Positions 44,720 through 53,545 of a DNA stretch of 64,000 nucleotides are shown here, in pieces. Both the position numbers and the translations under genes were made by a program. How positions within the stretch are numbered: position 1 is the first letter of the stretch; every line of letters starts with the position of its first letter. The notes under the pieces were generated by a model, which searched no databases, was not told the origin of the DNA, and saw nothing but the letters and a program-made list of their open reading frames with translations. Source of the DNA: Perkinsela sp. pyNocScin1 (Eukaryota; Euglenozoa; Kinetoplastea; Prokinetoplastida; Perkinselidae); contig CAXHTR010000001.1 in the NCBI GenBank assembly GCA_964019655.1, positions 1,178,001 through 1,242,000 on the forward strand, read 5' to 3'.

Positions 44720-46726
44720 TCACTCGATACGCGCGAGGACTGGGTTCTTCTCGCAAAGCGCGGCGAGCGTGTCGACGATGGAGGGGTCTGCGAGGGTGGT
44801 CACATCGCCAAGGTCAGAGGCCTGGCCGACCGCGATCTTCCGCAGAATGCGCCGCATGATCTTCCCAGACCGCGTCTTCGGGAGCTCGGGGGAGATCTGT
44901 ACGCCCTCGGGCGTCGCTATGGGCCCGATGACCTGCCGCACAGTGGCGACCACGTCCTTGCCGACGGCCGCAGGCGGCGTCGCGACGCCCTTCTTCAAAA
45001 TGACAAATGCGAAGATTGCTTCGCCCTTGATGGCGTGCGGTATGGATATCACTGCTGACTCCATCACGCCGGGGGTCTGGTTGATCGCATTCTCGACCTC
45101 GCCCGCGCCGATGCGGTGGCCGCTCACGTTCAGGACGTCGTCCACGCGGCCGGTTATCCAGTAGTAGCCGTCGCTGTCGCGGCGGCAGCCATCGCCAGAG
45201 AAGTAGAACCCGGGGTACGGGCGAAAGTACGTGTCGACGTAGCGCTGGTGGTCGCCGAGGATGGAGCGCGCTTGGCCAGGCCAGGGGCCCCGAATGGCGA
45301 GCGGTCCCTCACACTCGCCTTCCATAGGCCCGCCTTCCCCATCGAGGACGGCGGGCTCGATGCCAAAAAAGGGAAGCGTGACAGAGCCCGGGGCTTGCGC
45401 CGTGCATCCAGCGAGCGGTGTGATCAGTATTCCGCCAGTCTCTGTCTGCCACCATGTGTCGACGATCTCACAGCGCTTCCTGCCGACGACGTCGTGGTAC
45501 CACTGCCACGCCGGGGCGCTGATGGGCTCCCCGACCGAGCCGAGCAGCCGGAGCGAGTCGCGCGTCGTTGTGGCGAGCCACTTCTCGCCCTCCTTCATCA
45601 GGGCCCTGATGGCCGTCGGTGCAGTGTATAGTACTGTCGCGCTGTAGCGGTCGACGATTTCCCACCAGCGTGACGGTGTTGGGTACAGCGGGATGCCCTC
45701 GAAGAGCACACACGTCGCGGCGTTCAGCATAGGGCCGAAAACGCCGTACGTATGGCCCGTGATCCATCCGAGGTCTGCCGTGCAGAAATAGACGTCGTTC
45801 GGCTGTATGTTGAAAATGATGCGGCACGTGATTCCGGCGTATACCATGTACCCGCCGGTCGTGTGCAGAATGCCCTTGGGCGAGCCGGTGCTGCCAGAGG
45901 TGTAGAGCACAAAGAGGTTGTGCTCAGACGCGACCCACTCGATGTCGGCAGACGTGCTCGGGTACGACTTTGCCGCGAGGTCAGCGTACCAGAGGTCGCG
46001 CCCTGGAACGACGGGAGCGTCCCGGCCGTGACGCTCGAAGACGAGCGCTTTTGGCTGCATACCGCTGCGCTCGCAGATCGCGAGGGCGGCATCGACGGTC
46101 TCCTTCAGTCGTATTACCTTTTCGCCGCGCATGACCGTGTCGGCTGTGATGATGAGGCCACTCCTGCCGTCGATCATACGCTTTGCAAGAGCGGTCGCGC
46201 TGAAACCGGAGAAGACCACGTTGCAGACCGCGCCGATGCGCGCCACTGCGAGCATCGCAATAGGCCCGAAGGGGATCAGCGGAAGGTATATCGTGACAAT
46301 GTCTCCTTTCTGAATGCCGTATTCACACCGCAGTATGCTCGATAGGGTGCGGACCTCAGCTAGAACCTTGGCGTAGGTGAGCGTGCGCGTCTCATCAGCG
46401 GTGTTCCCCTCCCAGTAGAAAGCAACCTTATTTCCCTTGCCGGCCTCAACATGTCGATCCAAGCAGTTGTAGCACACGTTCGTTGTACCATCGGCAAACC
46501 ATTTTTGGAAGATTTCCCCCTTTCGAGTGTCGAAGTTGAAATCAAGAACGTTTTCATGCGAGAATTCAGTCTTCCAGAAGAAATTTTGCTTCGCGATCGT
46601 GGACCAGAAAGTTCGCGAGTCCGAGACGCTGTACGTGTAATTCGCTGCGCGGTCTGCGGGGGACTGCAGCGTATTGTTTGGGCTCAAGGAAACAATATCA
46701 GTCAGCTGCTCACCCTTGCTCGACAT
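44720..46726 (-). CDS. ACS: Acetyl-CoA synthetase (AMP-forming)
   Basis: The 668-residue enzyme makes acetyl-CoA from acetate, ATP and CoA. Visible motifs are 'NKVAFYWEGNTADETRTLTY', the P-loop LYTSGSTGSPKGILHTTGGY, WWQTETGGI, YFSGDGCRRDSDGYYWITGR, and the C-terminal TRSGKIMRRILRKIA with the catalytic, acetylation-controlled Lys. Length fits bacterial and eukaryotic Acs. The start is ATG 46726 because the acceptor at 46739-46757 lies inside the 13 extra codons of the longer frame. No targeting peptide or PTS1 is seen, pointing to the cytosol. The gene is strongly GC-rich with C/G-ending codons. Confidence 0.96.
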   Translation of the reverse strand: MSSKGEQLTDIVSLSPNNTLQSPADRAANYTYSVSDSRTFWSTIAKQNFFWKTEFSHENVLDFNFDTRKGEIFQKWFADGTTNVCYNCLDRHVEAGKGNKVAFYWEGNTADETRTLTYAKVLAEVRTLSSILRCEYGIQKGDIVTIYLPLIPFGPIAMLAVARIGAVCNVVFSGFSATALAKRMIDGRSGLIITADTVMRGEKVIRLKETVDAALAICERSGMQPKALVFERHGRDAPVVPGRDLWYADLAAKSYPSTSADIEWVASEHNLFVLYTSGSTGSPKGILHTTGGYMVYAGITCRIIFNIQPNDVYFCTADLGWITGHTYGVFGPMLNAATCVLFEGIPLYPTPSRWWEIVDRYSATVLYTAPTAIRALMKEGEKWLATTTRDSLRLLGSVGEPISAPAWQWYHDVVGRKRCEIVDTWWQTETGGILITPLAGCTAQAPGSVTLPFFGIEPAVLDGEGGPMEGECEGPLAIRGPWPGQARSILGDHQRYVDTYFRPYPGFYFSGDGCRRDSDGYYWITGRVDDVLNVSGHRIGAGEVENAINQTPGVMESAVISIPHAIKGEAIFAFVILKKGVATPPAAVGKDVVATVRQVIGPIATPEGVQISPELPKTRSGKIMRRILRKIAVGQASDLGDVTTLADPSIVDTLAALCEKNPVLARIE

Positions 46727-46738
46727 GGGCTTAGTATA

Positions 46739-46757
46739 CTGACAAAAAAAAAGAAAG
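46739..46757 (-). promoter_or_regulatory. SL trans-splice acceptor deciding the ACS start
   Basis: The minus strand reads ACTTTCTTTTTTTTTGTCAG-like, ending 12 bases before ATG 46726. An in-frame ATG at 46765 lies upstream of the AG and so would be removed from the mature mRNA. Confidence 0.75.
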
Positions 46758-46896
46758 TGATGCATGTGAATATTAAATTTCTTTTTGAACTTATTGTCAG
46801 CCTATGATTAGAAGGCGTACACGAAAGATAGAAAACTGCCAGCGAGCGCACGTAAGCGATAAATACCGATTTCTTCTTAAACTTGAACCTGCTGTC

Positions 46897-47133
46897 TTAC
46901 TCGCCAAAAGTTTCAATTGCTTGCGCAATGAGCTGCAGTTTCTCAAGCTCGCCGCTCACTTTGCGCCGAAGCTCTCGCGGAGTTTTCGCTGTAATTTTAA
47001 GGGCGAGGGAGCAGCCATCGCATATTCGATCAATCCCTTCTTCATCTCTGTCCAGGTCAGATACCAGCGCGTTGAGCCCAACGCTGGCCGAATCAGGCGT
47101 GGAAAAGGAGCACTGAAATGAGAATGTATACAT
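46897..47133 (-). CDS. PCC1: Pcc1-like KEOPS complex subunit
   Basis: The 78-residue product (ATG 47133) has the size and pattern of Pcc1/LAGE3. A first strand (MYTFSFQCSF) is followed by a helix with the 'LVSDLDRDEE' string (compare SLxVDxEP in the family). A second strand follows, CSLALKITAKTPRELRRKV, then a final helix LEKLQLIAQAIETFG (compare L.L..E.I..FG). Pcc1 is the dimerising platform of KEOPS, which makes t6A37 in ANN-decoding tRNAs together with Kae1. The gene was recognised from pattern, without an alignment. Confidence 0.65.
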   Translation of the reverse strand: MYTFSFQCSFSTPDSASVGLNALVSDLDRDEEGIDRICDGCSLALKITAKTPRELRRKVSGELEKLQLIAQAIETFGE

Positions 47134-47230
47134 TGAGCGTATTAACAAAAAGCACAGTTGAATTAATCTCTCCCTACCAAAATGTCACCATACACTGGCA
47201 TGCGCAAGTCAAAATGAATGGGTGCATCGC

Positions 47231-49066
47231 TCATGTGAAATCTGCTTCGTTTTCTATTGAAAAGGGAATATTCAAAACAGAGCACTGCTCGCGCATCGGG
47301 CGACAGCTAGCAGGTGGGATAAGCACAACACACGTACCGCAACTACCCATGCGGCCAACGCGTCCAGCAAAGTGTACGAAATCCATCACATTCTTGGGCG
47401 TGAACGTGATGAACACAACCTCGAGGCCCGGAAAGTCAATGCCCTTGATACGGCGGGCACTACTCACAATAATCGTCTGATTAACGTTGCTAGCTGGCTC
47501 ATTATCTCGAGAATCTTGGGCCCCAGCATGCTGGGTATCTATGTGGCCTTGGGTGGAACCTGCACACATGCCTTTGGGACCACACGCTGCACCATCAGGT
47601 TGACTCTCGGCAGCCCCACGAAATTTTTGTATCTCAACGCCCTGCCCGTGCAGCGCATGTGATGACTGGAGCATGTGAATTATGTAGCGCTCACTCAGGT
47701 CTGACTCAGCTATAATCAAGGACTTCTTGCTCCTATGCGCTCCTCGCAACATGACCCTGATCGACTTCAGTATTTCCTGAAGCTGATCATCTCTCGCGCT
47801 CGATGCACCCGTCAGTAGATAGAATGAGACGGCGATGGATTCTGGCAGCTTATAGCGCATCTGTGTGAACAGCGCAGCGTCTCCTAAACTTCTGTACAAA
47901 TGACCACCCGGATCGCGCTTCGAGGGGTCAATGTCCTGTAGTTGCTTGGCGATCCCGCTCTGCTCTTGCCCTGTGACATACTCGCCACGCTCGTTCGTGT
48001 TTGCGAACATCTGCACTGTGGTTGGATCAAATATATTTTTGTTGAGGAACTGGCGCACGTGGTTCATCGTCGTTGGTGCAAGGGTCGCAGAGTTCAGGAG
48101 AACGTTGATCGGGGTTTCGAAAGGTTTGCATGCATACAGCTGCTGCAGCACTTTGTGCCCGGGGCATTCCTTGTCAGGAATGTTTGCCTGAACCTTCAGA
48201 ATAGACTCGACTTCGTCCACGACGATGGTATCTATCTGCGGGAACAGCTTCTTGTTGATGCCCTTCTCCTCCAGAGGCGCGGAGTGCTGCAGCCACTCCC
48301 AGAACACCTCAGGTGTGGTCAGCAAAATGTATGGGTTGTTCTCAGGGTATCGCATGTTTCTTGAAATTCTCGGCAAGACGAGCCGCTGGTCGCCGACGAC
48401 AGCGATGTCTTCGTCCGAAGGACCAATGGTGTACGCATGCTCGACTGCCTCACGAGAGACGCAGTGCGAGAGAAACATGCTATCCTCATCTTCGGAGTAC
48501 CACCAAAGGGCCCTGAGCCATCGCTCAATCTGATACCCGAGCTCCTCAGTCGGCACAAGAAACACAGTTGAGCCCTGCTTCGGCGGGCCATCACGCATCA
48601 GACGTGCCACGAGCCCGACGCATATCGCTAGCGTTTTGCCCGAGCCCGTCGGGGCGCACGAGCAGATATCATATCGAGCGTACATGCACTGGAGGACACG
48701 GGCCTGTATCGGCGTGAGGAGTTTCATGCCGAACGCACTGCGCATTTTATCGACGAGAAACGCATGAAGGCCCATGCGCTCTGGTGATATAATGGCTGAC
48801 GGGGTTTGCTGATCAATCGCTGCAACATTGGCAAGCTTTCCATTCGCAAGTTCCACTGTGCTCATGTCGAAGCCCTGCAGCGGTCCCGGGATCGGCGCAG
48901 TGAATGCGATCGGTCCTTTGTTCGCGTCGCCAATGGACAAGTTGTAAAACTCATCAAGTGTTCGACTTGGACAATCCTTGGGCTTCGCATGGTGCCCATT
49001 CCACTGAAACTTACGCGGCTGCGGCTTTGGGCCTTTACGGCGGATGACCTTCGAGAACCGCAGCAT
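47231..49066 (-). CDS. DEAD-box-family RNA helicase, DEVE variant, probably mitochondrial
   Basis: The 611-residue protein (ATG 49066, two codons after a GTG) has superfamily-2 motifs: Q-motif-like 'LLTPIQARVLQCMYARYD', I APTGSGKT, Ia VPTEELGYQ, II DEVE in place of DEAD, III NSAT, V SSARRIKGIDFPGLE, and VI HFAGRVGRMG where the usual first Arg (HRxGRxGR) is Phe. The basic N-terminus (MLRFSKVIRRKGPKPQPRK) resembles a mitochondrial presequence. Mitochondrial helicases of kinetoplastids act in editing and mitoribosome assembly; which of these is unknown. The altered motifs II and VI may reduce ATPase activity. Confidence 0.8.
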   Translation of the reverse strand: MLRFSKVIRRKGPKPQPRKFQWNGHHAKPKDCPSRTLDEFYNLSIGDANKGPIAFTAPIPGPLQGFDMSTVELANGKLANVAAIDQQTPSAIISPERMGLHAFLVDKMRSAFGMKLLTPIQARVLQCMYARYDICSCAPTGSGKTLAICVGLVARLMRDGPPKQGSTVFLVPTEELGYQIERWLRALWWYSEDEDSMFLSHCVSREAVEHAYTIGPSDEDIAVVGDQRLVLPRISRNMRYPENNPYILLTTPEVFWEWLQHSAPLEEKGINKKLFPQIDTIVVDEVESILKVQANIPDKECPGHKVLQQLYACKPFETPINVLLNSATLAPTTMNHVRQFLNKNIFDPTTVQMFANTNERGEYVTGQEQSGIAKQLQDIDPSKRDPGGHLYRSLGDAALFTQMRYKLPESIAVSFYLLTGASSARDDQLQEILKSIRVMLRGAHRSKKSLIIAESDLSERYIIHMLQSSHALHGQGVEIQKFRGAAESQPDGAACGPKGMCAGSTQGHIDTQHAGAQDSRDNEPASNVNQTIIVSSARRIKGIDFPGLEVVFITFTPKNVMDFVHFAGRVGRMGSCGTCVVLIPPASCRPMREQCSVLNIPFSIENEADFT

Positions 49067-49232
49067 GCACACGCGAAGTATTCTACCACATATTCAGACA
49101 ACTTAAAACTAATAAAGGAAATTCATGGCCTGAAGTCGGCAATAAATATAATACAAAGCCTTAGCACTTTGATATGATTTTCATCCTGTATTCGCAATAT
49201 GGCAGCACTATTTGATACACAAGCGCGCTTCA

Positions 49233-50357
49233 CTAATATTTGTGGTCTTTTACGTAGAGTGACTCGGACACAGCGTCGTCGTCAACACGCCTGTACGCAC
49301 CCTTCGCAGCGTTGGAGTTCATTCGGGCACGATGGAGCAGCACGGCCTGCCCCTTGCGCGCAAGCGAGTCTTTGCCGGCCCACGCCTTGATAGCGCTGTT
49401 CTGTAGCGCCCTTGCGTATGAGAAGCGCAGCTGCCACGGGCGTGGAAGGCCGAGGGCGCTCGAGTTCATGGCATTCAAGTACTCAGATGCCTGGACTTCA
49501 CTGAGACCACCAGACAAAAAGACAATGCCTCGGCACGAGGCAGGAATCGAGCGCGAGAGTGCTGTCACTGTTGCGCGTGCGACCTCGGCAGGGGAGGCCT
49601 TTCTTGGGTGATCGATTCCCGGCAGGACCATGTTGGGCTTCAGGAGCATACCCTCCCAGAGCACACCGTATTCATGGAGCTTTTGTGCGACGACGAACCA
49701 CACCCGCTCGCTCACTCGCGCGCACTGCTCGATGGAGTGGTTTCCATCGATCATAACTTCTGGCTCAACGATGGGCACGAGTCCAGCTTGCTGACTCATG
49801 AGCGCGTACCGCGCGAGTGTCTCCGCATTGTGTTGAATCAGAGCCTCTGACACCGTGCCGTACTGAATTTTGAATACATTTCGCCACTTGCAGAATCGCG
49901 CTCCCTGCTTGTAGTAAGTTTGCGCCCGCGAGACGTAGTCATCGAGTCCTTGCGTGGCCTGTTCTCCTGGAGCTCCACTCACAAAAGGCACGAGCCCCTT
50001 GTCGGTTTTCACGCCTGCAAGCATACCGTCGCGAGCGAGGCTCTCGGCGAACGGGATTCCCTTTGAGTTCGACTGGCCGAGGGTTTCTTCGTGGAGGATG
50101 ACTCCGCTCACAAACTGATTGAGACCCGGCGCTTCGAAGAGGAACTCTCGGTAGCGCTTGCGATTCGCCTCGTTGTTGGGAAGGTTTATCGTTTGAAATC
50201 GCTTCGCGCATGTTCCCATGCTTTCGTCAGCGGCGAGCAGGCCCTTGCCGCTCTGCAACAGGTGAGATACTGTTTGTACCAACTCGTTTTTGTATGGAGT
50301 CTCCGTTGGGCGGTGTACGGATAGGTGGCTTTCAAGAATGTCGATTCTTCGGGACAT
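49233..50357 (-). CDS. ALD: Fructose-bisphosphate aldolase, class I, glycosomal
   Basis: The 374-residue glycolytic enzyme cleaves fructose-1,6-bisphosphate. GLLAADES, RYREFLFEAPGLNQFVSGVI, FCKWRNVFKIQYGTVSEAL, VPIVEPEVM, WEGMLLKPNMV (Schiff-base Lys), 'FLSGGLSEVQASEYLNAMN' and the C-terminal 'RVDDDAVSESLYVKDHKY' closely follow the trypanosome enzyme. The N-terminus contains RIDILESHL, which fits the PTS2 pattern R-I-x5-H-L, as in the T. brucei aldolase. It is thus most likely imported into glycosomes. GC-rich codon use fits high expression. Confidence 0.97.
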   Translation of the reverse strand: MSRRIDILESHLSVHRPTETPYKNELVQTVSHLLQSGKGLLAADESMGTCAKRFQTINLPNNEANRKRYREFLFEAPGLNQFVSGVILHEETLGQSNSKGIPFAESLARDGMLAGVKTDKGLVPFVSGAPGEQATQGLDDYVSRAQTYYKQGARFCKWRNVFKIQYGTVSEALIQHNAETLARYALMSQQAGLVPIVEPEVMIDGNHSIEQCARVSERVWFVVAQKLHEYGVLWEGMLLKPNMVLPGIDHPRKASPAEVARATVTALSRSIPASCRGIVFLSGGLSEVQASEYLNAMNSSALGLPRPWQLRFSYARALQNSAIKAWAGKDSLARKGQAVLLHRARMNSNAAKGAYRRVDDDAVSESLYVKDHKY

Positions 50358-50595
50358 GGTGATTCACGTCAATAACAAGAGAAATTTCAATAATGAATGT
50401 GCATAGGAAAAAACAGGTGCTATGGGAGTTTTGAAGAACTGATACATCTTGGCAGATCAACTGACGAATTCTGCATGAGTTATGATCAGTATCGCTAATT
50501 ATCTGCCTTCACATTGGAGTACAAGTCTTTCGATCTGAATAAGAAAAATGTACTTTTGTAAACCTCTAAAACGAGCGTTTCGGAAAAATATGCAT

Positions 50596-51615
50596 TTACA
50601 CAAATTGTCGGATGCTTGCGATTGCCTCGTATTTCCCCTTTGCACTATGTGCAAAGCGCTCAAGTCTCTCCAGCAAGGCGCACCAGAGATCAGCATCTTG
50701 CCCCTTCCGCGTACGGATGATGTACGCATTCAAGCTTGCATTCTGGCTATTTCGCGCAAGTTTATACTTTTTTTCTTCCGGTGGCGCTTCTCCGCTCAGC
50801 TCACAATCGAGATATAGGCCGAACACTTCGAGGCAAGACTGCACTGATAAACGCAATCGGCGTGCGCTGTTTGGATCACGAACGATTCTATCCCAGTCAG
50901 TCATGGAGAGGAATGGGCAAATTTCTTCGTTTGCGCTGGGAATTGGCAAGAGCCAAGGCAGTATAGATATCCTCCCATTATCGAGTAGCCATTGCCACGT
51001 ACCATTGCGATTTTCATTCAAAAAGCTACTTTCTATGTCCTGGGCTCTACTTTTTATGCTTCCCTCGGGCAAGAAATACTTGACGATAGTCATTTTCTCT
51101 TTGGCAAGCTCCTCTTTCGTAAGTCGACGCTCCTCTTTCTTCTGTATTTTTTGCAGATGTCGCTCGCGCTGCTTTGCAAAAACGCGGCCCAGTCGACTGT
51201 ACTTGCCGAGCAGGTAGTACTCCAAATATATATTGATTTTATTCAAAGCAAAGCGTCGGTTGTCGCTTAAGCTGCGAAATTTGCCTGAGCGTATGAGTAC
51301 GCCACTTGGCCTGTGCCGCAAAATTACAGCGTTCTTATTTGCGTTTGCGGCAGAACCTCCTGGGCCATGCCCCATCGCGAAATGCGAGCTTATATCTCGC
51401 TCTGCATCGAAAATGAAGTTTTGCTGAAATAGATGGCAATACACTTGTGGTAGCTTCGATGGTTTAACACAAAGCTTTCCATTCTTTGTCAGAAATTCGA
51501 TGTTTACTTTGTCTCGAAAGTGATGGGCTTTCGCGAACGCTTTTTCTGAGATTTCATGAGCTATGTGATGAAAAGACAACTTTCCTTGCGATAACTGCGC
51601 CGAGTAGTGCCGCAT
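50596..51615 (-). CDS. Release-factor-like mitochondrial protein with GGS instead of GGQ
   Basis: The 339-residue product (ATG 51615; another ATG at 51639 probably lies upstream of the splice acceptor, and the frame begins at GTG 51666) has an RF-1-like domain at about 75-125. GHGPGGSAANANKNAVILRH and PSGVLIRSGKFRSLSDNRRFAL correspond to the family pattern GPGGQxxNKxxxxVxLxHxPTGxxV and RSxxxNRxxA. The catalytic GGQ Gln is Ser, so peptidyl-tRNA hydrolysis is unlikely. A long basic C-terminal region (about 150-339, 'KIQKKEERRLTKEELAKEK') follows. It may be a mitoribosome structural protein derived from an ICT1/C12orf65-type factor. It sits next to the bL12m gene. Confidence 0.75.
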   Translation of the reverse strand: MRHYSAQLSQGKLSFHHIAHEISEKAFAKAHHFRDKVNIEFLTKNGKLCVKPSKLPQVYCHLFQQNFIFDAERDISSHFAMGHGPGGSAANANKNAVILRHRPSGVLIRSGKFRSLSDNRRFALNKINIYLEYYLLGKYSRLGRVFAKQRERHLQKIQKKEERRLTKEELAKEKMTIVKYFLPEGSIKSRAQDIESSFLNENRNGTWQWLLDNGRISILPWLLPIPSANEEICPFLSMTDWDRIVRDPNSARRLRLSVQSCLEVFGLYLDCELSGEAPPEEKKYKLARNSQNASLNAYIIRTRKGQDADLWCALLERLERFAHSAKGKYEAIASIRQFV

Positions 51616-51741
51616 TCGCTCTAGTCCCTTGAAGATCATTCCCAAAAAGGAAAGGGGCCATTGCACTCTTAAGATAAACTTGATGAAAAATATCGGATTA
51701 GAAACGAAGTCATGCGGACCGACTTAAATGCAACGGCAAAT

Positions 51742-52311
51742 CTACAGAATTTCAACAACTGCTTGATGCTTCGTCAGGAGCGCTTTGAGTTTCTCGGCAT
51801 CTTCTTTGCCAAGCTTGGGAGCAATGATACCTCCCTTCTCGATGGTTTGCTTTGCTTCCATTAGGCCCTTCTGTGTGACAACGCGGAGCTCCTTGATTAG
51901 CTGCACCTTGCTTGTTGGCGGGAAAGAGACTAGCTTGACATCGAAATGTGTTTTTTCCTCCTTTTTCTCCGGCTCTTCTTCAGCCTCTGGTGCTGGTGCA
52001 TCCTGAGACTTTGCCGCGGCGGCAGGGGCTTGTACTGCGGCAACAGCAGGCCCACCACCTCCGATGGAGCGAAGAAGCGCCTGCTCATAGAAATCTTTGC
52101 TGTATCCTAGTTCAATGAATATCTGCCTTTGCAGCGCTGTAAACTCCTTCAGAGAAAGCTTGGAGCACGCCTGTGCAATCTCATGAACTTTGGGGTCGAC
52201 TTTATCGGCTTCAGGCTTCTCTGCAGAGTAAGGACGGCATACATGTGATGTTGGAACCGGTAATGGAGCGCGAAAGCTCTTTAAGATCACGCTTGCTGAG
52301 AGCAGTCTCAT
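51742..52311 (-). CDS. MRPL12: Mitochondrial ribosomal protein bL12m (L7/L12)
   Basis: The 189-residue protein has a mitochondrial presequence (MRLLSASVILKSFRAPLPVP). The L12 N-terminal dimerisation helices follow (about 45-75), then an Ala/Pro/Glu-rich hinge (about 85-120). The C-terminal globular domain contains FDVKLVSFPPTSKVQLIKEL, 'VTQKGLMEAKQTIEKGG' and 'DAEKLKALLTKHQAVVEI', matching L7/L12 (KxxVIKxVRxxTGLGLKEAKxxVE). It forms the stalk that recruits translation factors. ATG at 52311. Confidence 0.95.
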   Translation of the reverse strand: MRLLSASVILKSFRAPLPVPTSHVCRPYSAEKPEADKVDPKVHEIAQACSKLSLKEFTALQRQIFIELGYSKDFYEQALLRSIGGGGPAVAAVQAPAAAAKSQDAPAPEAEEEPEKKEEKTHFDVKLVSFPPTSKVQLIKELRVVTQKGLMEAKQTIEKGGIIAPKLGKEDAEKLKALLTKHQAVVEIL

Positions 52312-52384
52312 TTACAAGCTATGGACAACCACCAAATGTATGATACAAGTGTTCAAAAATCTCTTTACGCAGAGCGAATGAATG

Positions 52385-52969
52385 CTACCTAAATTTTGAC
52401 TTTTCATCAGCGCTCATGGCATGCCACCGCTTCGCAGCTTCTTTCGCGAGATCACCCAAGCGAAGATCCGGAAACTCTTTCTTGAGAGATGGCATTTCCT
52501 GTTTTATGAATAAGCTGTATGGACTTGGGTTCGATCTCGTAATTTTGGTCTTTCTGCTCTTCACTTCCTCTTCGAGATGGCTATTCTGAGATTCTCGCTT
52601 AACTTGGGCCCCACTCAGATGAATTCGCTCATTCAAATATCCGTAGCCCATGCGATCAAGGGCTTCTTGCACATCAGCCTTCTGCACTGTCTGACGATTT
52701 CTGTACTGCTTGGTGTATTCAGATGAAGTTGTTGCAACCATAACCAAGAACAATTGGGCCATATTTTCAATTGCTGCTCGAGCTTCTTTGGTTATTTTCA
52801 GATTTTGCTGCTGTATTTCTTTTGTGATGCACTTGTCTACTAAAGCAGCAGAAATGGGGCTTTCGGGAAAAGTAGATTCGTCTTTCAGAGGGAATGCAGG
52901 AATGCTCTTCTCCATGTCTTGATCATGTTCATCAACGGAAACTGTATAGGGCTCACTGCAAACATCCAT
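52385..52969 (-). CDS. Histone-fold (NF-YB/Dpb4-like) protein fused to a truncated HMG box
   Basis: The 194-residue product starts at ATG 52969; earlier in-frame ATGs (53035, 53023) would leave only about 36-48 bp to the neighbour. Residues about 38-115 form a histone-fold of the NF-YB/Dr1/Dpb4 class: SAALVDKCITKEIQQQNLKI, 'AAIENMAQLFLVMVATTSSE' and RQTVQKADVQEALDRMGYG. Residues about 149-194 are the first two helices of an HMG box ('NPSPYSLFIKQEMPSLKKE', 'LGDLAKEAAKRWHAMSADEK'). The chain ends right after helix 2, so helix 3 is missing. A DNA-associated nuclear protein is likely. The combination is unusual. Confidence 0.75.
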   Translation of the reverse strand: MDVCSEPYTVSVDEHDQDMEKSIPAFPLKDESTFPESPISAALVDKCITKEIQQQNLKITKEARAAIENMAQLFLVMVATTSSEYTKQYRNRQTVQKADVQEALDRMGYGYLNERIHLSGAQVKRESQNSHLEEEVKSRKTKITRSNPSPYSLFIKQEMPSLKKEFPDLRLGDLAKEAAKRWHAMSADEKSKFR

Positions 52970-53070
52970 CTTCGCAGCTTGATTCTGGATCACATGTAAA
53001 GTACAGAAGATGTCATAGACCATAGGTTGATACATTTTGATTATAAAGTATCCACCCTGCTGCTGCAAGC

Positions 53071-53481
53071 CTATTTTTTCTTTCCAAAGAAAGAAATAAT
53101 ATTAAGTTGCTTCAGTTCTCGTACAGGAGTTACATTCTCATTTACAGCGAGGGGAACAGTGTGCTGCTTTTCAATACTAGATGTGTTTTCTACCTGCCTT
53201 CGTTTCTCAGCTGAATTCACAGCCTCTGAAGAGTGCGGTTGCACACGCTTCTGTGGTGTTTCTTTTAGGTCTACTGCTATCGCATTACGACTTGTGCTGG
53301 GAACAGGATGGGATAATTTTTCTTCAATGCTGCAAGACGGAAAAACTTTATTTTCCGCGAATCTATAGGACTCAAGCTTTTGGATACCATCTGATTCTGG
53401 GGGTCCACTGTCCGATCGGCATAAATCTTTAGCATTCGACCGATCTCCGATATCTTCTTCATCGATAAGTAGGGAATTCAT
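53071..53481 (-). CDS. PCNA-interacting protein with C-terminal PIP box
   Basis: The 136-residue product (ATG 53481; the longer frame begins with TTG) is acidic/Ser-rich and probably disordered. Its last residues QLNIISFFGKKK form a perfect PIP box (QxxIxxFF) followed by lysines. A C-terminal PIP box after a disordered tail is typical of Pol32/POLD3, the DNA polymerase delta subunit, but the POLD3 winged-helix domain is absent. It may be a reduced replication or repair accessory protein. It lies directly upstream of the histone-fold/HMG gene. Confidence 0.6.
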   Translation of the reverse strand: MNSLLIDEEDIGDRSNAKDLCRSDSGPPESDGIQKLESYRFAENKVFPSCSIEEKLSHPVPSTSRNAIAVDLKETPQKRVQPHSSEAVNSAEKRRQVENTSSIEKQHTVPLAVNENVTPVRELKQLNIISFFGKKK

Positions 53482-53545
53482 ATCTATAGAACAAAAGTCA
53501 ATTGATCTGATTGCTTTGGAATGATACAAAGTACATATTTAAGAG

